NCBI GenBank assembly: GCA_038373865.1
Contig: JAXGGA010001689.1
Location: 1 to 64,000, forward strand
From: Uloborus plumipes
Taxonomy: Eukaryota; Arthropoda; Arachnida; Araneae; Uloboridae
Direction: 5' to 3'
Length of the DNA stretch: 64,000 nucleotides
Shown: piece after piece, positions 44,401 through 56,693 of the stretch
How positions within the stretch are numbered: position 1 is the first letter of the stretch
Layout of the letters: every line of letters starts with the position of its first letter
Notes under the pieces: generated by a model
The model's database searches: none
The model's input: only the letters and a program-made list of their open reading frames with translations
Told to the model about the DNA's origin: nothing
Program-made: the position numbers and the translations under genes

Positions 44401-46015
44401 GAACAAGAAGTTCTGTCAAGAACTAAACGAGCCTACTTTCCCGTACATCGACATCGGCAATCTAGCATCTAATTAATATTCTCTTGAATATCTGAAACTG
44501 AAAATTATGTCAAACATACCTTTATAACACTTAAAGCTGATTTCTAAAAGCAAAATATACCCCTCTCATCAGATGATCAGGACACGTAAAAAGTAAATAA
44601 ACGAGTAAATAAAGTTTTGTCGCACCTTTTAAAGAATGTAACTGCTATAGTTCTTCCGTAGAAAAATTTCACAATCGTTTTCAAATGAAAACAAAAATAA
44701 AAAATAAAATAAAAGTACAAAGAACATCAAAACACATTTTATCGAAGAAAGAAAAAAAACCTCGTTCGTTAATAAAATATCTCGAATTTTATTTTTAATC
44801 CGTTGCCAGTTGTTAAATATAAGTAAAGAATAAAATGCTCTCGTGAATGAACAATTTTTGTAATCAAAAAAAAAAATATCGTCTGCCAAAAAGAAAAATA
44901 AATAAATAAAAATAATAATAATAAATTAAACAAAAAAATGAATAAATAAACAAAAAATCGTCTGCCCAGTCAGTCATTTTTTTCTGAGCCTGCATTTCCG
45001 CCATGTTTGCGGAGTCGGAGTCGGAATCAGAGTCCTCACAGAAGATTTTTCAAAAAAGTACTTTACATACATTTTTTATCAAAACCGTTTTCTTACAAAG
45101 TTAGTTTGAAGGAAATCCGCCTTTAAGTTTAGAATCAACATTCAATTTAAATTTCCCAGTAGGCACTCATGTTACAAACTTTTCTGAACGGTTCATCATT
45201 GAACGAAAAATGGTTCAAATTGAAAAGTGAAATATAGGAATGAGCCTCTCCGAGATCTTTCGAACAAAAAAAAGTTTATTCAATTCGGACGGTTCACTTA
45301 AAAGTTATTAGGTGGAGAAAGGTTGCTTGAACGGTTCAATGTTGAACGAAAAAATGTTCAAATTGAAAATTTAAATACGGTAATGAAGTATCCTTGCCGA
45401 TATCTTTCGAACAAAAAAAAGTTTGTTTAAATCGGACTGTTCACTCAAAAGTTATTAGGGGTGAGAGCTTGTTTGAACGGTTCAATGTTGAACGAAAAAT
45501 TGTTCAAATCAAAAAATGTAGATACGGGAATGAAGTATCCTTGAAAAGATTTTTCGAACAAAAAAAAGTTTGTTCAAATCGGACTGTTCATTCAAAAGTT
45601 AGTACCGCGGGACCGGTTTTTTGAACGGCTCAAAGTTGAACCAAAAATTGTTCAAATCAAAAAATATGGGAATGAGCTGTACTCGCCGAGATCTTTCCAA
45701 CAAAAAAAAGTTTGTCCAAATCGGAATGTTCATTCAAAAGTTATTAGGGGGGGGGGGACAGACAGACCGACAGACCGACCGACCGACAGACCGACACACA
45801 AATTCCCCATCTCAATACCCTACTTTCAAATTTTTAATTTTTCGATATTCATTTTACCTCTTTATTTTTTTAACTTGGCGATATTTTTTGGACTTGGCGA
45901 TATTTTTTTGAACTTGGGGATTTTTTTTGGACTTGGCGATATTTTTTAGATGCATTAAGGTACTTTTAATACTTTTTTCGTCTTTCTTTTATTTTTAACG
46001 GGAAAGCAGGCTAAA
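44401..46015 (+). repeat. Unclassified dispersed repeat, copy A
   Basis: The sequence from AACAAGAAGTTCTG to GGGAAAGCAGGCTAAAAA is repeated in the same orientation at 51907-53783. Order of parts: a unique head with CCCGTACATCGACATCGGCA; an A-rich part; TTTCCGCCATGTTTGCGGA; a minisatellite of about four units; a GACAGACCGACC microsatellite; CCCCATCTCAATACCCTACT; and iterated ACTTGGCGATATTTTTT. No coding frame is conserved. It is probably a non-autonomous transposon, of unknown class. Confidence 0.75.
45160..45750 (+). repeat. ~146-bp minisatellite, about 4 units
   Basis: The unit contains GAACGGTTCAATGTTGAACG, GTTCAAAT, ATCTTTCGAACAAAAAAAAG and TGTTCACTCAAAAGTTATTA. The TTATTAGG point of successive units lies at about 45306, 45452, 45599 and 45740. 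It is the internal repeat of copy A. Confidence 0.8.
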
Positions 46016-46796
46016 AAGGCTTTCACACAGGTTAAAGAATTTTATCTAATATCTTTAAACGAGCAATTCTTGTATATATATTTATATATTTATTTATTTA
46101 TTTATTTTTCGGATCTCGAAAACGGCTCTAACGATTTCGATAAAAATTTGTATTTAGATAGAGTTTTGGTTTCTGAGTTCATCTACGTCGGCGTTTTTTC
46201 TGTAAAAACGCGAGTTTTCACAAAAAACCCCGTTTTTTTTGTGCCTTCATTGAAAGTTTGAGAAGCTTTTATTGCGCCATTTTCTTTATGATTACTTTCA
46301 TTGTTACTGTTTCCGTGGCGACCACGTTTTGTTATAACAATTGGATTTCACATTTAATCACATCAGCGCAAGTTCAAATTATGGTATTTGGCAACGTTAA
46401 ATTGTTATTGTTTTTGAAACGTTAAAGCAAGGCTTCACTAGATAACAAGCTGTTGGGATAAAAGCAGTGGTAATAGTCCACCGACATCTATTGAATTTTA
46501 TGGTAACTTACAGTATATAAAAATCAGATTACTTTACTTTTCAAGTGCGATTTCAAAATTGAGTATAAAAGTGTTATAGTTAGTTTTAAAATACTTTTTT
46601 TCCTCCTCAAGAGTGTTCAGTAAGATATTTCAGGTAAAAAATCAATAAATATGAAACTCATTCTTAAAATATTAGGTTTCGAAAAAAATTACATCTAATA
46701 TCTTTAGACGAGCAATTCTTGTATATATATATTTCGGATCTCGAAAACGGCTCAAACGATTTTGATAAAATTTTGTATTTAGATAAAGTTTTGGAT

Positions 46797-47190
46797 TTTG
46801 TAGTCCGATCGGTAAGTCGTCGGACTCGTAACCGGAGGGTCCCGGGCCGATCATATAGAGGAAGCCCAGCTGATCAAAGATCCACAGTCTTCATAAATGG
46901 TGGCTGGGGGACGTTAAAAATGTTCGTGGTCATAAAATCCTTTAAGTGAAACGATATCTCAGGGGGATGCTGGGCCAAGGGTCTCCTCGGCCCTTGGGTC
47001 TGTTCAAAAATGAACAGAGCGCTCTTCAAGACCCCATCCCGGTTAAACCATGAGTTGTGGTATGTACGGGGGGAACCTTGGAGTGTCAAGTGAAGTGAAA
47101 GTCAAAACCAACTGGACTAAATGCGTACTGGAGAACAGGGACTCTGCATATATTCTCATCAACCCCTCCCGCGCCTTCGGCGCCAAATGA
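46797..47190 (+). repeat. tRNA-derived SINE inside Helitron copy 2
   Basis: It starts within the tRNA head (GTCCGATCGGTAAGTCGTCGG) and has the B-box-like GGTCCCGGGCCGATC. It is longer at its 3' end than the 22509 copy, with AACTGGACTAAATGCGTACTGG and CGCCTTCGGCGCCAAATG. The same Helitron tail follows, so the insertion predates spread of this Helitron. Confidence 0.8.
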
Positions 47191-47229
47191 AATGAAATTG
47201 GGTGTGATTTTACGGTGGGCATGGATTAA

Positions 47230-47459
47230 CCCTTTGACGCAGAATTTTTATCAACGTATTTTTCATACTTTGTTCATTACTCTGCATTAATTTACGGTAA
47301 AATAAGAGTAAAATATTATATTTAGCATTTTAATAATTTTCCGGTTATGTAATACAGCACAGAACAGTGGTGTCCCTTTTTGCGTAAAAGGTAAAATATT
47401 CATGGGAAATCGGTGTTTCGTTCAGTGGGACACCGGTGTCCCATTTTTGCTTCAAAATG
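47230..47459. mobile_element. piggyBac-like MITE, weak ends
   Basis: The insert starts CCCTTTGACGCAGAA, ends TTTTGCTTCAAAATG and is flanked by TTAA (47226-47229, 47460-47463). The uninterrupted Helitron text ATGGATTAAATAAGG at about 22831 shows the empty site. The ends match at about 11 of 15 positions. GACACCGGTGTCCC is a palindrome inside. Confidence 0.75.
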
Positions 47460-47632
47460 TTAAATAAGGTTGTGTTTTTTAAAACAAATTACGGCTGTTT
47501 TAAATGCGTAATTGCAACCAAAGGCTTAAAAATGCTTTTCAAGTTTATCTAAATAAGTACTTCGCATTTTAGAAAAAAAACACGAGTTTACAAACCGCTT
47601 TTTTTTTTAACCGAGTGTGCTCGGTCCCCAGG

Positions 47633-48201
47633 TACTATGATGTATCTGTCACAATTTTGATTTACTTAAGGGCAAAGTCCTCTCCCTCTCGGAGCGATTA
47701 ACGCGAAAACTGAATCAGTATCTGTTTCCGTGTCAGTTTACTTTCCTTCGGAATTTCATCTACATTGTACCATGATCTTTTGAGTAATAAACAAGACAAA
47801 ACCCTCGATGGCCCCCCCCACCCTGAAGAAGCTACTGATGCTGAAATTGAATCAGCTCTTATATCCTCTAATTTTTGCCTGTAATCCAAGTTTTGACAGT
47901 TCTCTTCCCCGCCCCAAGATGCAGCAGGCACAAGTAAAGAAAAAAAACTCTTGATTGCTCCGAACTCTTTGGGGATATTGGCACCAAAATTGAATGTGGT
48001 TGAAATTGAATGGAAATCGGCACCAAAATTGAATGAACCTGTACCCTTTAGCGTTAACTTATGGACCAATGCTTGTTTGATACCACCAGTTACTTCCCGA
48101 GACTTAGCAGCCGTGCATAACGGAAAAAAAAATTTGATTGCTTCGTTCCATTGGAGAAAGTGGCACCAAAATTTAATGCGCATGAAGTCATATGAGCGCA
48201 C
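47633..48201. other. Unassigned repeat-like sequence
   Basis: GGCACCAAAATTGAATG-like words recur (about 47980, 48020, 48160) and GCTCCGAACTCTTTGGGGAT-type text appears. The segment resembles the tail of an interspersed repeat but is unclassified. Confidence 0.35.
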
Positions 48202-48215
48202 ATGTGTACCAAATT

Positions 48216-49184
48216 CAGCCGATCAAAGATCCATCGTCTTGATTAATGGTGGCTGGGGGACGCACAGTGGTTCGAGGGCGGAAAAAATAGGCATTTCAAA
48301 GTTTGAACATAGAAAAATTTTAATGTTGTAATTACTTAGCCATTGAGTTGTAGCAACATACTCCGTAAGATTTATTCAGAAAATTAATTGCATTTTACCG
48401 AAAAAAAGGCCAAGAATGTTGAAAAATTACGTTTTTAAAAAATTTTGGACGCGACCCTATATTGCAGTTTTAATTCATACGTTCAGTAACCCGAACTTGA
48501 ATTTATAAAAATTCATTTTACATTGGTCTTTCACACCTATAGGATGCATATTACACCAGAAATAATAATTAAAATTAATAAAAATTTAAAATTATCTGAA
48601 GTGAAAAAAAAAAGTAATTGCGAAAAAATATTATGAAATATATTGAGGCATATACTTTTATCGGCGGCTTCCGGTGAGCTTAAAGCTATATTGGCAAATA
48701 GTTTGAACCTTCCTGTAACTAAACAAAAACATTTTAGCTGCGACCACCTGCGACTGTGGGCGTGGCAGATGTTTTCATTTGAATCTCACTATTTACAAAC
48801 ACCAATATAGTGAACTAAAAATACTAAAAAATAACATGTCGTGGTATAACGGGGACAAATTGATTTTTATCAAAGAGATTGGCCATCAAATTTGACGTAT
48901 TCCAAAAAAAAATCTGCACCTCAAAGCCAGATTAACGTAAGTCACATTTTCACTACTTCTCAAGCAGAGCGATCTACACTCAAGGGATTTTTGCCGCTTT
49001 TCCCCCGTTTCGGACCACAGTGGGACGTTAAAAATGTCGTGGCCACAAAGTCCTCCTCTGGGGGTGCAGGACCAAGGATTTGCTCGACCCTTGGTTCTGG
49101 TTCAAAAAGAATCGAGCGCTCTTCAGTGCCCTATCCCGGTTAAACCACGAGTTGTGGTAGGTACGGGGGACCCTGGAGTGTGTG
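48216..49184 (+). repeat. 5'-truncated SINE split by a Transib-like element
   Basis: SINE body only, from AGCCGATCAAAGATCC, interrupted at 48263-49022, resuming at GGACGTTAAAAATGTCG and ending after GGACCCTGGAGTG. A 14-bp duplication ATGTGTACCAAATT flanks the whole (48202-48215, 49185-49198), the mark of target-primed reverse transcription. The tRNA head is missing. Confidence 0.85.
48263..49022. mobile_element. Transib-like non-autonomous element
   Basis: 760 bp bounded by CACAGTGGTTCGA and the inverse of CACTGTGGTCCGA. A 5-bp GC-rich duplication GGACG flanks it (48258-48262, 49023-49027). The SINE continues across the site, confirming both borders. CAC(A/T)GTG ends with a 5-bp GC-rich duplication are features of Transib, the superfamily that gave rise to RAG1. 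No transposase is present. Confidence 0.75.
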
Positions 49185-49198
49185 ATGTGTACCAAATT

Positions 49199-50009
49199 TT
49201 CTTCGATTAAGAGAAGTAGTAGTTTCTCTAGAGCGAAAACAAAGAGACAGACACATGGACTCACAGAAATTTTTCAAAAATAGTTAACACAGATTCAAAA
49301 AACCTCAAAATGTGTAAATCCGTCAAAATTCGAAATCATAAAACTTTCCCGACTCCAATACTTTCTTCTTTTTATTACATATAGAAGAGAGAAAAAATTT
49401 TTTATGCTTAAATAAAAAACAGGCTACTTTTTCTGCTTGATAAATTTACAATACTAATACTTTTTTGTGCCTAAATAAAAGGAAATGAATTTGTTTTTAA
49501 TTTTCTTGCTTGGGGAGGGGGATGAACTAACAACACTAACAGTCTTAATTTTAATGCCTATTAATTTAAAAATTCATTTGGATAAATATTTGACTTGCAT
49601 CCCTTATTTACTGCTAGCTAAAATGCATAAAACTCTCTCATTACTCATGATTTATGTCTCCGAAATATTCAAGTAAAATGATATCGCATGTACTCAATTT
49701 ATTACTGTCGTGGTATTTGCTCGCAGCACTTAATCAACAGCGTAAAATGGTGAACTCTCGAAATGAAAAATAACTGAAGTTATATTTTGTCATGCTGCAG
49801 TTTCATTTTGTGAAGTATCTGTTAAAGTGCTGAGTTTCATTTAGAATAATGAGCTAATATTTCTATTAATACTGAAATGAACATTTTTGAGTAAATGTTG
49901 CAACAATGTTTTATTAAAAGCGTTGTTGAATCTAGCGATGCTGGACTACAGAGAGAAGAGTTAAAGCAGGAGGTATTATTTTTCTATGCACCTTATTGGG
50001 GGGGGGGGG
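49199..50009. other. Unassigned
   Basis: The first part (to about 49390) has an AGACAGACACATGGACTCAC stretch typical of a repeat tail. The rest is AT-rich and ends near a G-run at about 49999-50012. Confidence 0.4.
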
Positions 50010-50012
50010 GGG

Positions 50013-50520
50013 CGTGAAAAAAACATGTGAGTGCAATTGTTTTAGGAGACATAACTAAAAATAAACGATTTGACATGAAAATAATAAAAAAAAAAAACAC
50101 GACTGCAGATAAATATGCCTATCCGTTGACCAAAAGGGCATCTGAAATAATCAGACGATTAAGTTGTATTTGATGTAAAGTTAACACAAAAAATTCAAAA
50201 TAAGCCTAGATGCTCGAAAAAAATAATAAATAAAAATAAATAAATAAATAAATACATAAATAAATAAATAAATGCGTGAAAAAAGCATTGAGTGCAATTG
50301 TTTTAGGAGACATAACACTAAAAATAAACGATTTGACATGAAAAAAAAACCACGAGGGCAGATAAATATGCCTATCCGTTGACCAAAAGGGCATCTGAAA
50401 TAATCAAACGATTAAGTTGTATTTGATGTAAAGTTAACACAAAAAATTCGAAATAAGCCTAGATGCTCGAAAAAAATAATAAATAAAAATAAATAAATAA
50501 ATAAAAATAAAAAATAAAAC
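50013..50520. repeat. ~255-bp tandem duplication
   Basis: GCGTGAAAAAA...GAGTGCAATTGTTTTAGGAG through AAGCCTAGATGCTCG and an AATAAATAAATA tract occurs twice head to tail (about 50013-50272 and 50273-50515) with few differences. Confidence 0.85.
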
Positions 50521-51906
50521 ATAATTGTGGTTGAAGCTTCTATAAAGGGGAACTGGCTTACCCGACATTTTGGTTCCAAAAGGGAAAGCACGATCCACTT
50601 CTATGAGTACTCTAGAAGACAATCTCTTTTAATGAGAAATTGTAGCTCAGACTCAGATGTGCTGCCTTTTTGATGTTTGACGATTTTTTTCTGCATGAAG
50701 ATTTCTTTTATTAGTATTATTTAGCTTCAAACAAATGCAATATAAAAATGTGCTTAGTTGCAGGATACATTTCATATTCTTTTTTTTAATTTAAGAAAAA
50801 ATCAAACTTTCTGGATTGATTTGATGTGTCGTTTTAGTTACTGTCATCGCTGTTTCCCAGGTCAGAGCTACCAGGGACAATATTAACATGTTTCCAAATT
50901 ATTTGAACAAGGCTGGACCCAAAGCTGTCTTGGCACTAAAATGCCAGATAGGTTGGCCTATCTTGTAAAGAAGCTCTAGTTAGTAATGTCGTTAATTTTG
51001 TGAGGTTGTAATATTGTTAAGTTCATTTTTGAAAACAACCGATATCTGAAACTAAATAGAAACTAAAACGGAGAGGAGAAAGTGTTTGAAAATTGATTGC
51101 ATTCGAAATATTTTTACAACAATGATTTATATTTAAGCCAAATTTTGTGTTTTGAATCGCTTTTTCGGACATTTGAAATCGATCTATAATGTTCTATAAT
51201 GTTCTGCGAACATTATAGATCGATTGACTTCAGATTGAAGGGGAACATAATTTAAAATTATACATTTAAATATAAAAGACTAAAAAGACAGGCTTTTGCA
51301 TAACGCTAAAAAGTAAAATATAATATTTTAATGTATGTTCAGCAACGAGAAGCTTTCCTGCTGCTATGCATAAGTTATTGCTTCGAATTAGTTCAAAGTA
51401 ATAGGAATAGAATAACTGACCAAACAAGTAACTTTAATGTAAAAACCTTTTTACCAAAACGTAAGACGCAGTTAAAATTATGCAAAATAAATTTTAAAGA
51501 GGCCAAATAAAAATTGCATGGCTTAACTTACATGGCTTTTTACTTAAAACATAAATTTCAAATATGATTTTATGATAGTATATTCTGACAGAATGCCTCG
51601 TCTGTATATAAAGAGAATAAAGTTTCGATTTCAGGGCAAGAGTCTCAGCAGATCAGCGAAGAGTATTTTAAATGAAAAACCTTTTACGTATTTATGTTGA
51701 AATTTCAAACGTCAATTTTAATCAATTGTTGCATTATGAGTGCTTATTTACGAAAGCGAGTTAATAAAGCACTGTATATGGTTTTAGTCAACCCGTAAGG
51801 GCTCTTTTTTATCACTATAATACGTCTTTCAAGATAGGCATAGTAGAAGTATTTCTGTACCTCAGAACCAGACTAAGTCCATTTTTGTAACTTTTCAGGA
51901 GAAGGG
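50521..51906. other. Unassigned AT-rich sequence
   Basis: No gene is recognised. It contains the hairpin at 51178-51224. Confidence 0.4.
51178..51224. repeat. 17-bp perfect hairpin
   Basis: ATCGATCTATAATGTTC and its exact reverse complement are separated by 13 bases. The 13-base spacer repeats part of the arm (TATAATGTTC). Confidence 0.75.
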
Positions 51907-53783
51907 AACAAGAAGTTCTGCCAAGAATTAAACGAGCCTACATTCCCGTACATCGACATCGGCATTTTAGCATCTGATCATTATTCTCTTGATTATCTGA
52001 GACTGAAAATTATGACAAACATACCTTTTTAGCACTTAAAGCTGATTTCGAAAAGCAAAATATACCCCTCTCATCAGATGAAATAGACACGTAAAAGGTA
52101 AATAAACGAATAAATAAAGTTTTGTCGCACCTTTTAAAGAATGTAACTGTTACAGTTCTTCCGTAGAAAACATCCTCAATCGTTTTCAAAAAAAAATTAA
52201 AAATAAAAAAATAAATAAATAAATAAATAAAAGTACAAAGAGCATCAAAACACATTTATCAAACAAAGAAAAAAAAAAGAAAAAAAAAACTCGTCCGTTA
52301 ATAAAATGTCTCGAATTTTACTTTCAGTCCGTTGCCAGTTGTTAAATATAAATAAAGAATAAAATGTGCTCGTGAATGAAGAATTTTTGTTACAAAAAAT
52401 CGTCTGCCAAAAGAAAAAAATAATAATAATAAATAAATAAAATAAAACAAATGAATAAATAAACAAAACATCGTCTGCAGAGTCAGTCATTTTTTTTCTG
52501 AGCCTGCATTTCCGCCATGTTTGCGGAATCGGGTTCGGAATCAGAGTCTTCACAGAAGATTATTCAGAAAAGTACTTTACTAACATTATTTATCAAAAAG
52601 ATTTTCTTACAAAGTTAGTTTGAAGGAAATCTGTCTTTAAGTTCAGGATCAACATTCAACTTAAATTCCCCGTAGGCGCTTCTGTTAAATTTTTTTCTGA
52701 ACGGTTCAATATTGAACGAAAAATGGTTCGAATCAAAAAGCGAAACATGGGAATGAGCATCTCCGAGATCTTTCAAACAAAAAAAAAAAGTTTATTCCAT
52801 TCGGATGGTTCACTCAGAAGTTATTAGGTGGGGAAAGGTTGCTTTAACGGTTCAATGTTGAACGAAAAAAATGTTCAAATTGAAAATTTAAATACGGTAA
52901 TGAAGTATCCTTGCTGAGATCCTTCGATCAAAAAAAAAGTTTTTTCAGATCGGACTGTTCACTCAAAAGTTAGCATCGCGGGACAGGTTGTTTGAACGGT
53001 TCAAAGTTGAACCAAAAATTGTTCAAATGGAAAAATCAAATATGAGAATGAGCTGTACTGACCGAGATCTTTCCAACAAGAAAAAGTTTATTCCATTTGG
53101 ATGGTTCACTTAGAAGTTATTAGGTGGGGAAAGGTTGTTTGAACGTTTCAATGTTGAACGAAAAAATGTTCAAATTGAAAATTTAAATACGGTAATGAAG
53201 TATCCTTGCTGAGATCTTTCGAAGAAAAAAAAAAGTTTATTTAAATCGGACTGTTCACTCAAAAGTTATTAGGGGTGACAGCTTGCTTGAGCGGTTCAAT
53301 GTTGAACGAAAAATTGTTCAAATCGAAAATGTAAATACGGGAATGAAATATCCTTGATAAGATCTTTTGAACAAAAAAAAGTTTGTTCAAATTGGACTAT
53401 TTACTCAAAAGTTAGCATCGCGGGACAGGTTGTTTGAACGGTTCAAAGTTGAACCAAAAATTGTTCAAATCGAAAAATCAAATATGGAAATGAGCTATAC
53501 TCGCCGAGATCTTTCAAACAAAAAAAAAGTTTGACCAAATCGGAATGTTCATTCAAAAGTTATTAGGGGGTGGGGGACAGACAGACCAACCGACAGACCG
53601 ACACACAAATTCCCCATCTCAATACCCTACTTTCAAGTTTTTAATTTTTCGATATTCATTTTCCCTTTTTATTTTTTTAACTTGGCGATATTTTTTGGAC
53701 TTGGCGATATTTTTTAGATGCATTAAGCTACTTTTAGTACTTTTTTTTTGTCTTTCTTTTATTTTTGACGGGAAAGTAGGCTA
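51907..53783 (+). repeat. Unclassified dispersed repeat, copy B
   Basis: Same parts in the same order as copy A at 44401-46015. It differs mainly in having more minisatellite units and a shorter GACAGACC tract. Confidence 0.75.
52680..53570 (+). repeat. ~148-bp minisatellite, about 6 units
   Basis: The same unit as at 45160. The TTATTAGG / TTAGCATCG point lies at about 52820, 52970, 53117, 53266, 53412 and 53560. Two unit types (TTATTAGGTGGGG and TTAGCATCGCGGGACAGG) partly alternate, suggesting a two-unit higher-order repeat. Confidence 0.8.
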
Positions 53784-55547
53784 AAAACTTATCGGATTCA
53801 TGCAAAGGATGGGGTTAGCGTTTTTTTAATGCTGCTAAATAATTATGATGGAATTTGTTTTATAGAATACCGCTCTCATAGGTCGATGCAGAATAAGATT
53901 CTACATACAATTTACTAATAAAGTGAAAATCGCCATTTTTGGCGATTGGCATTTGGAGATACAATCACTCCTATGCCAGATTTGAGTAATTTTCTGTAAA
54001 AAAAAAGATAACCGCCTTTTATTCACTGTGATGACCATTCGATCATTGCAGGTACAGACTTGAGTCCCCCCCCCCCCACGTTCATATCTTATTTTCTAGT
54101 TAGGTACTCTGTATTATATTAACACAACAACTTTATTGAATTCCTCTTTCTAGATGGTAGTTTGTGTTTTAAATGATTGCATCCATATTCCATACATCCA
54201 TCCATTCTCAGTATTTGTTTGTATATCCGTCAAATTTAAAAGCATAAAACTAAAGACGACTAAAGATTAACGATTCTCATTTTACGATCACGAGTGTGAC
54301 AAAAAAGACAATAAAATTAAAACATGCAATGTTTATAGAATCCTTAACTATGTTCTTATTTTAAAAATTAAGAAAAGGTCAGAAAAAAAAGTCATTTGCT
54401 TCACCGGAGGGCAAAATACATTAAGTAAAAAAATATATATTCTTATTATTTTTTTAAATCTAAAGACTATTTTTATCAGCTAGATTCGTACTAAAAAGCA
54501 ATTAATAAAACAAGTATTTGATGTCTTGATTACGATGCTCAACTGTTTCAGTTGATAATAAAATATTTATATTTATATTAATGATAAAGCAGCCTATAAA
54601 AGTTAAATTTAAATCGAGAGAAACACTATAGGCGGTCTAATAAATGGTATTTTTACTAAGCAGTATAGATCCCATTTCTTCTAAACACACGTCAGAGAAG
54701 ACATCGTCGCGTCGTAGTGATTACATCCTGCTATTATACCTTACATTGAGTTGGTAACAGAAATCAGATAATGCTATTTTACAATTATTTTAAGACTAAG
54801 CACTTTATGTTCACCATCTAAATGAAGTTTTACTGTAACGTAATCCTTTTTGAAAACAAAGGAGGGAAAAGGCACATGAATTTAAAAAGAATCACGTGCG
54901 ACCAATTCTTCGAAGCAGGTTGTTTCTAAGTTACGCTTTATATTAATACCCTGAGCCTCTATTTCATTAACTATAAGTAATCCACTTTACTTATCTTGAG
55001 CGTAGTAAAAGTTTTTCAGTGATCATTCTAACTTCGTTAGATTTAATGTACCCTTTGTCAAATGTTTCATTCTGAAAACATTCATTTACTTCAAAGACTA
55101 GAACCACGAATATTACACAAAATGTAAATTCCATTATAACACAGCATTAGAGTTAGCTTTTAAGCTCCGATAAATCAAATTCCCTCTTCACGAGGGGTAT
55201 TATTCAAAATCATCTAACCTCTCGGCTATATCGATCTTACCTCGCATATAATTAGTGTGGGGCACTACTTGATTGAGGATTGCTTGCAGTTGAGTGGGCA
55301 CGAACTGAACTGAGCTGTCGGTTGTGCCTTTTCGGTTGCAACAGTTCTGATTTGTTTACGGACTGCTGACAAATAGAGTTATGCATTTGATGAATGCAGA
55401 AAGCATTCACGAAGTTCGTTTGTACTGAAAAATGAAAATAATGTTATTTACTACTGTGGGTGACGAATTAGTTCAATATTATGTCAAATGCATTTATTCA
55501 AGTAGAAGGTAGGTTCCAATTATGTGAAATTCCCAAAGTTTTTTCTT
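53784..55547. other. Unassigned AT-rich sequence
   Basis: It includes a C-run near 54066 and short CATCCATCC stretches. No gene or element border is recognised. Confidence 0.4.
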
Positions 55548-56335
55548 TTTACTTCCTTTTACGTAGTAAAGGAAGTATTGTGATCGCGAAAAAAAAAATC
55601 ACTCAAATTTGAGTCTAAATTTTGATTTTGCTCACCCCCGAATGAATGTTCAGTAGTTTTTTCGACCTGTCAGCACGCGCATATGTACCTACCAACAAAT
55701 AAGCAGCCGAAAAATCATTTTCAACCACCCCCGAGTTAATTACGACGAGTTTTCTCGTGACGTCTGTATGTACGTATGTGCGGATGTATGTGCGTATGTG
55801 TGTCGCATAACTCAAAAACTATATGCCGTAGAAGCTTCTAACTTAGTATGTAGGCTCTGAGGATGGTCTAGTTGTGCACCTCCTCTTGTGTTTGCATTCG
55901 AATGTTCCCAAGGGGGTGTTTTACCCCTTTTTTTGGGGTAAATCAGTGTTAATTTCAATGCAGACTCAAGTGATATGAATTGGCGCGACCACTTGGCGAT
56001 ATGCTGCCACGCTTTTGGTTGTCAAGTGTTTGACGCCAACTTGGCGACCTATCGCCAAGTTGGTGACAAATTTGTCGAAAAAAAAATTTTTTTTCGGTTC
56101 ATTTGGCGCTATTGACGATATTTTGCAAAAAATTCACTGAATGATATTAAAATCAGTAATATTTAGAAAAATAATCATTGTAAAATATTTTTTGCATTGT
56201 TTCGTGGCAGATTAGGGGAGTAAATATTTGAATTGTTACCTTGCTCACACCAATTACTTTTTTTAACACTTAAGGCAACTACTAAGAAATTTACTCGTAA
56301 AATTAAGTAGTGTGGGGTCCATACCAGATTTTTAA
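55548..56335 (-). repeat. (CATA)n-bearing repeat, copy 5, minus strand
   Basis: A full-length copy in minus orientation. It begins ACTTCCTTTTACGTAGTAAA and contains CGAGTTTTCTCGTGACGTC, GTATGTGCGGATGTATG and CCCAAGGGGGTGTTTTACCC. The TTGGCGA/TCGCCAA region follows, and it ends GTGTGGGGTCCATACCAGA. Confidence 0.75.
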
Positions 56336-56693
56336 AAAAATCTTTCCGGTGCGGCTGAAAAAATACTGCAACAGATGACAATATCTTTGCGGACATTAAG
56401 ACACATAGAAAGGTGCGGGAATTAAAAGACAATTGAAATTAAAATGCAATACAGAGCAAAAGAACTGGAATACATTAAAACCAGAAGAAAAACAAAATGA
56501 TGAAGAAGAAAATACAGCAACTAGCAGTTCGACAGTCTGTTCAAGCAGTCTCTTGCTTCCGAACAAAAATTCAAAAGTAAGCATGTGAAGTTGCAAAAAT
56601 CAGCACATAAGTACTTGAATACTGAGAATAATCCATAAAATGCATAGAAATATAGGGAAAGATACAAAAGTATTCTACTAATATAAATTACTA

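Larger units (their letters stand above)
46045..47632 (+). mobile_element. Helitron with dimeric 5' end (copy 2)
   Basis: It starts A|TCTAATATCTTTAAACGAGC (46045). A second 5' unit starts at about 46693. It ends after a hairpin CCGAGTGTGCTCGG at CAGG|T (47632), a changed form of the CTRR end. It carries the same SINE as the 20204-23009 copy, and a piggyBac-type MITE has inserted in the tail (47230-47459). Compared with copy 1, about 0.3 kb before the SINE is deleted at 46797. Confidence 0.75.

Noticed and set aside
45160..45624. 76- and 96-codon frames through the 146-bp units as a repeat protein
   Set aside because: The unit length (about 146-148) is not a multiple of three and the frames change between units.
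49999..50012. G-run as a quadruplex regulatory site
   Set aside because: A single homopolymer next to a tandem duplication, with no associated gene.
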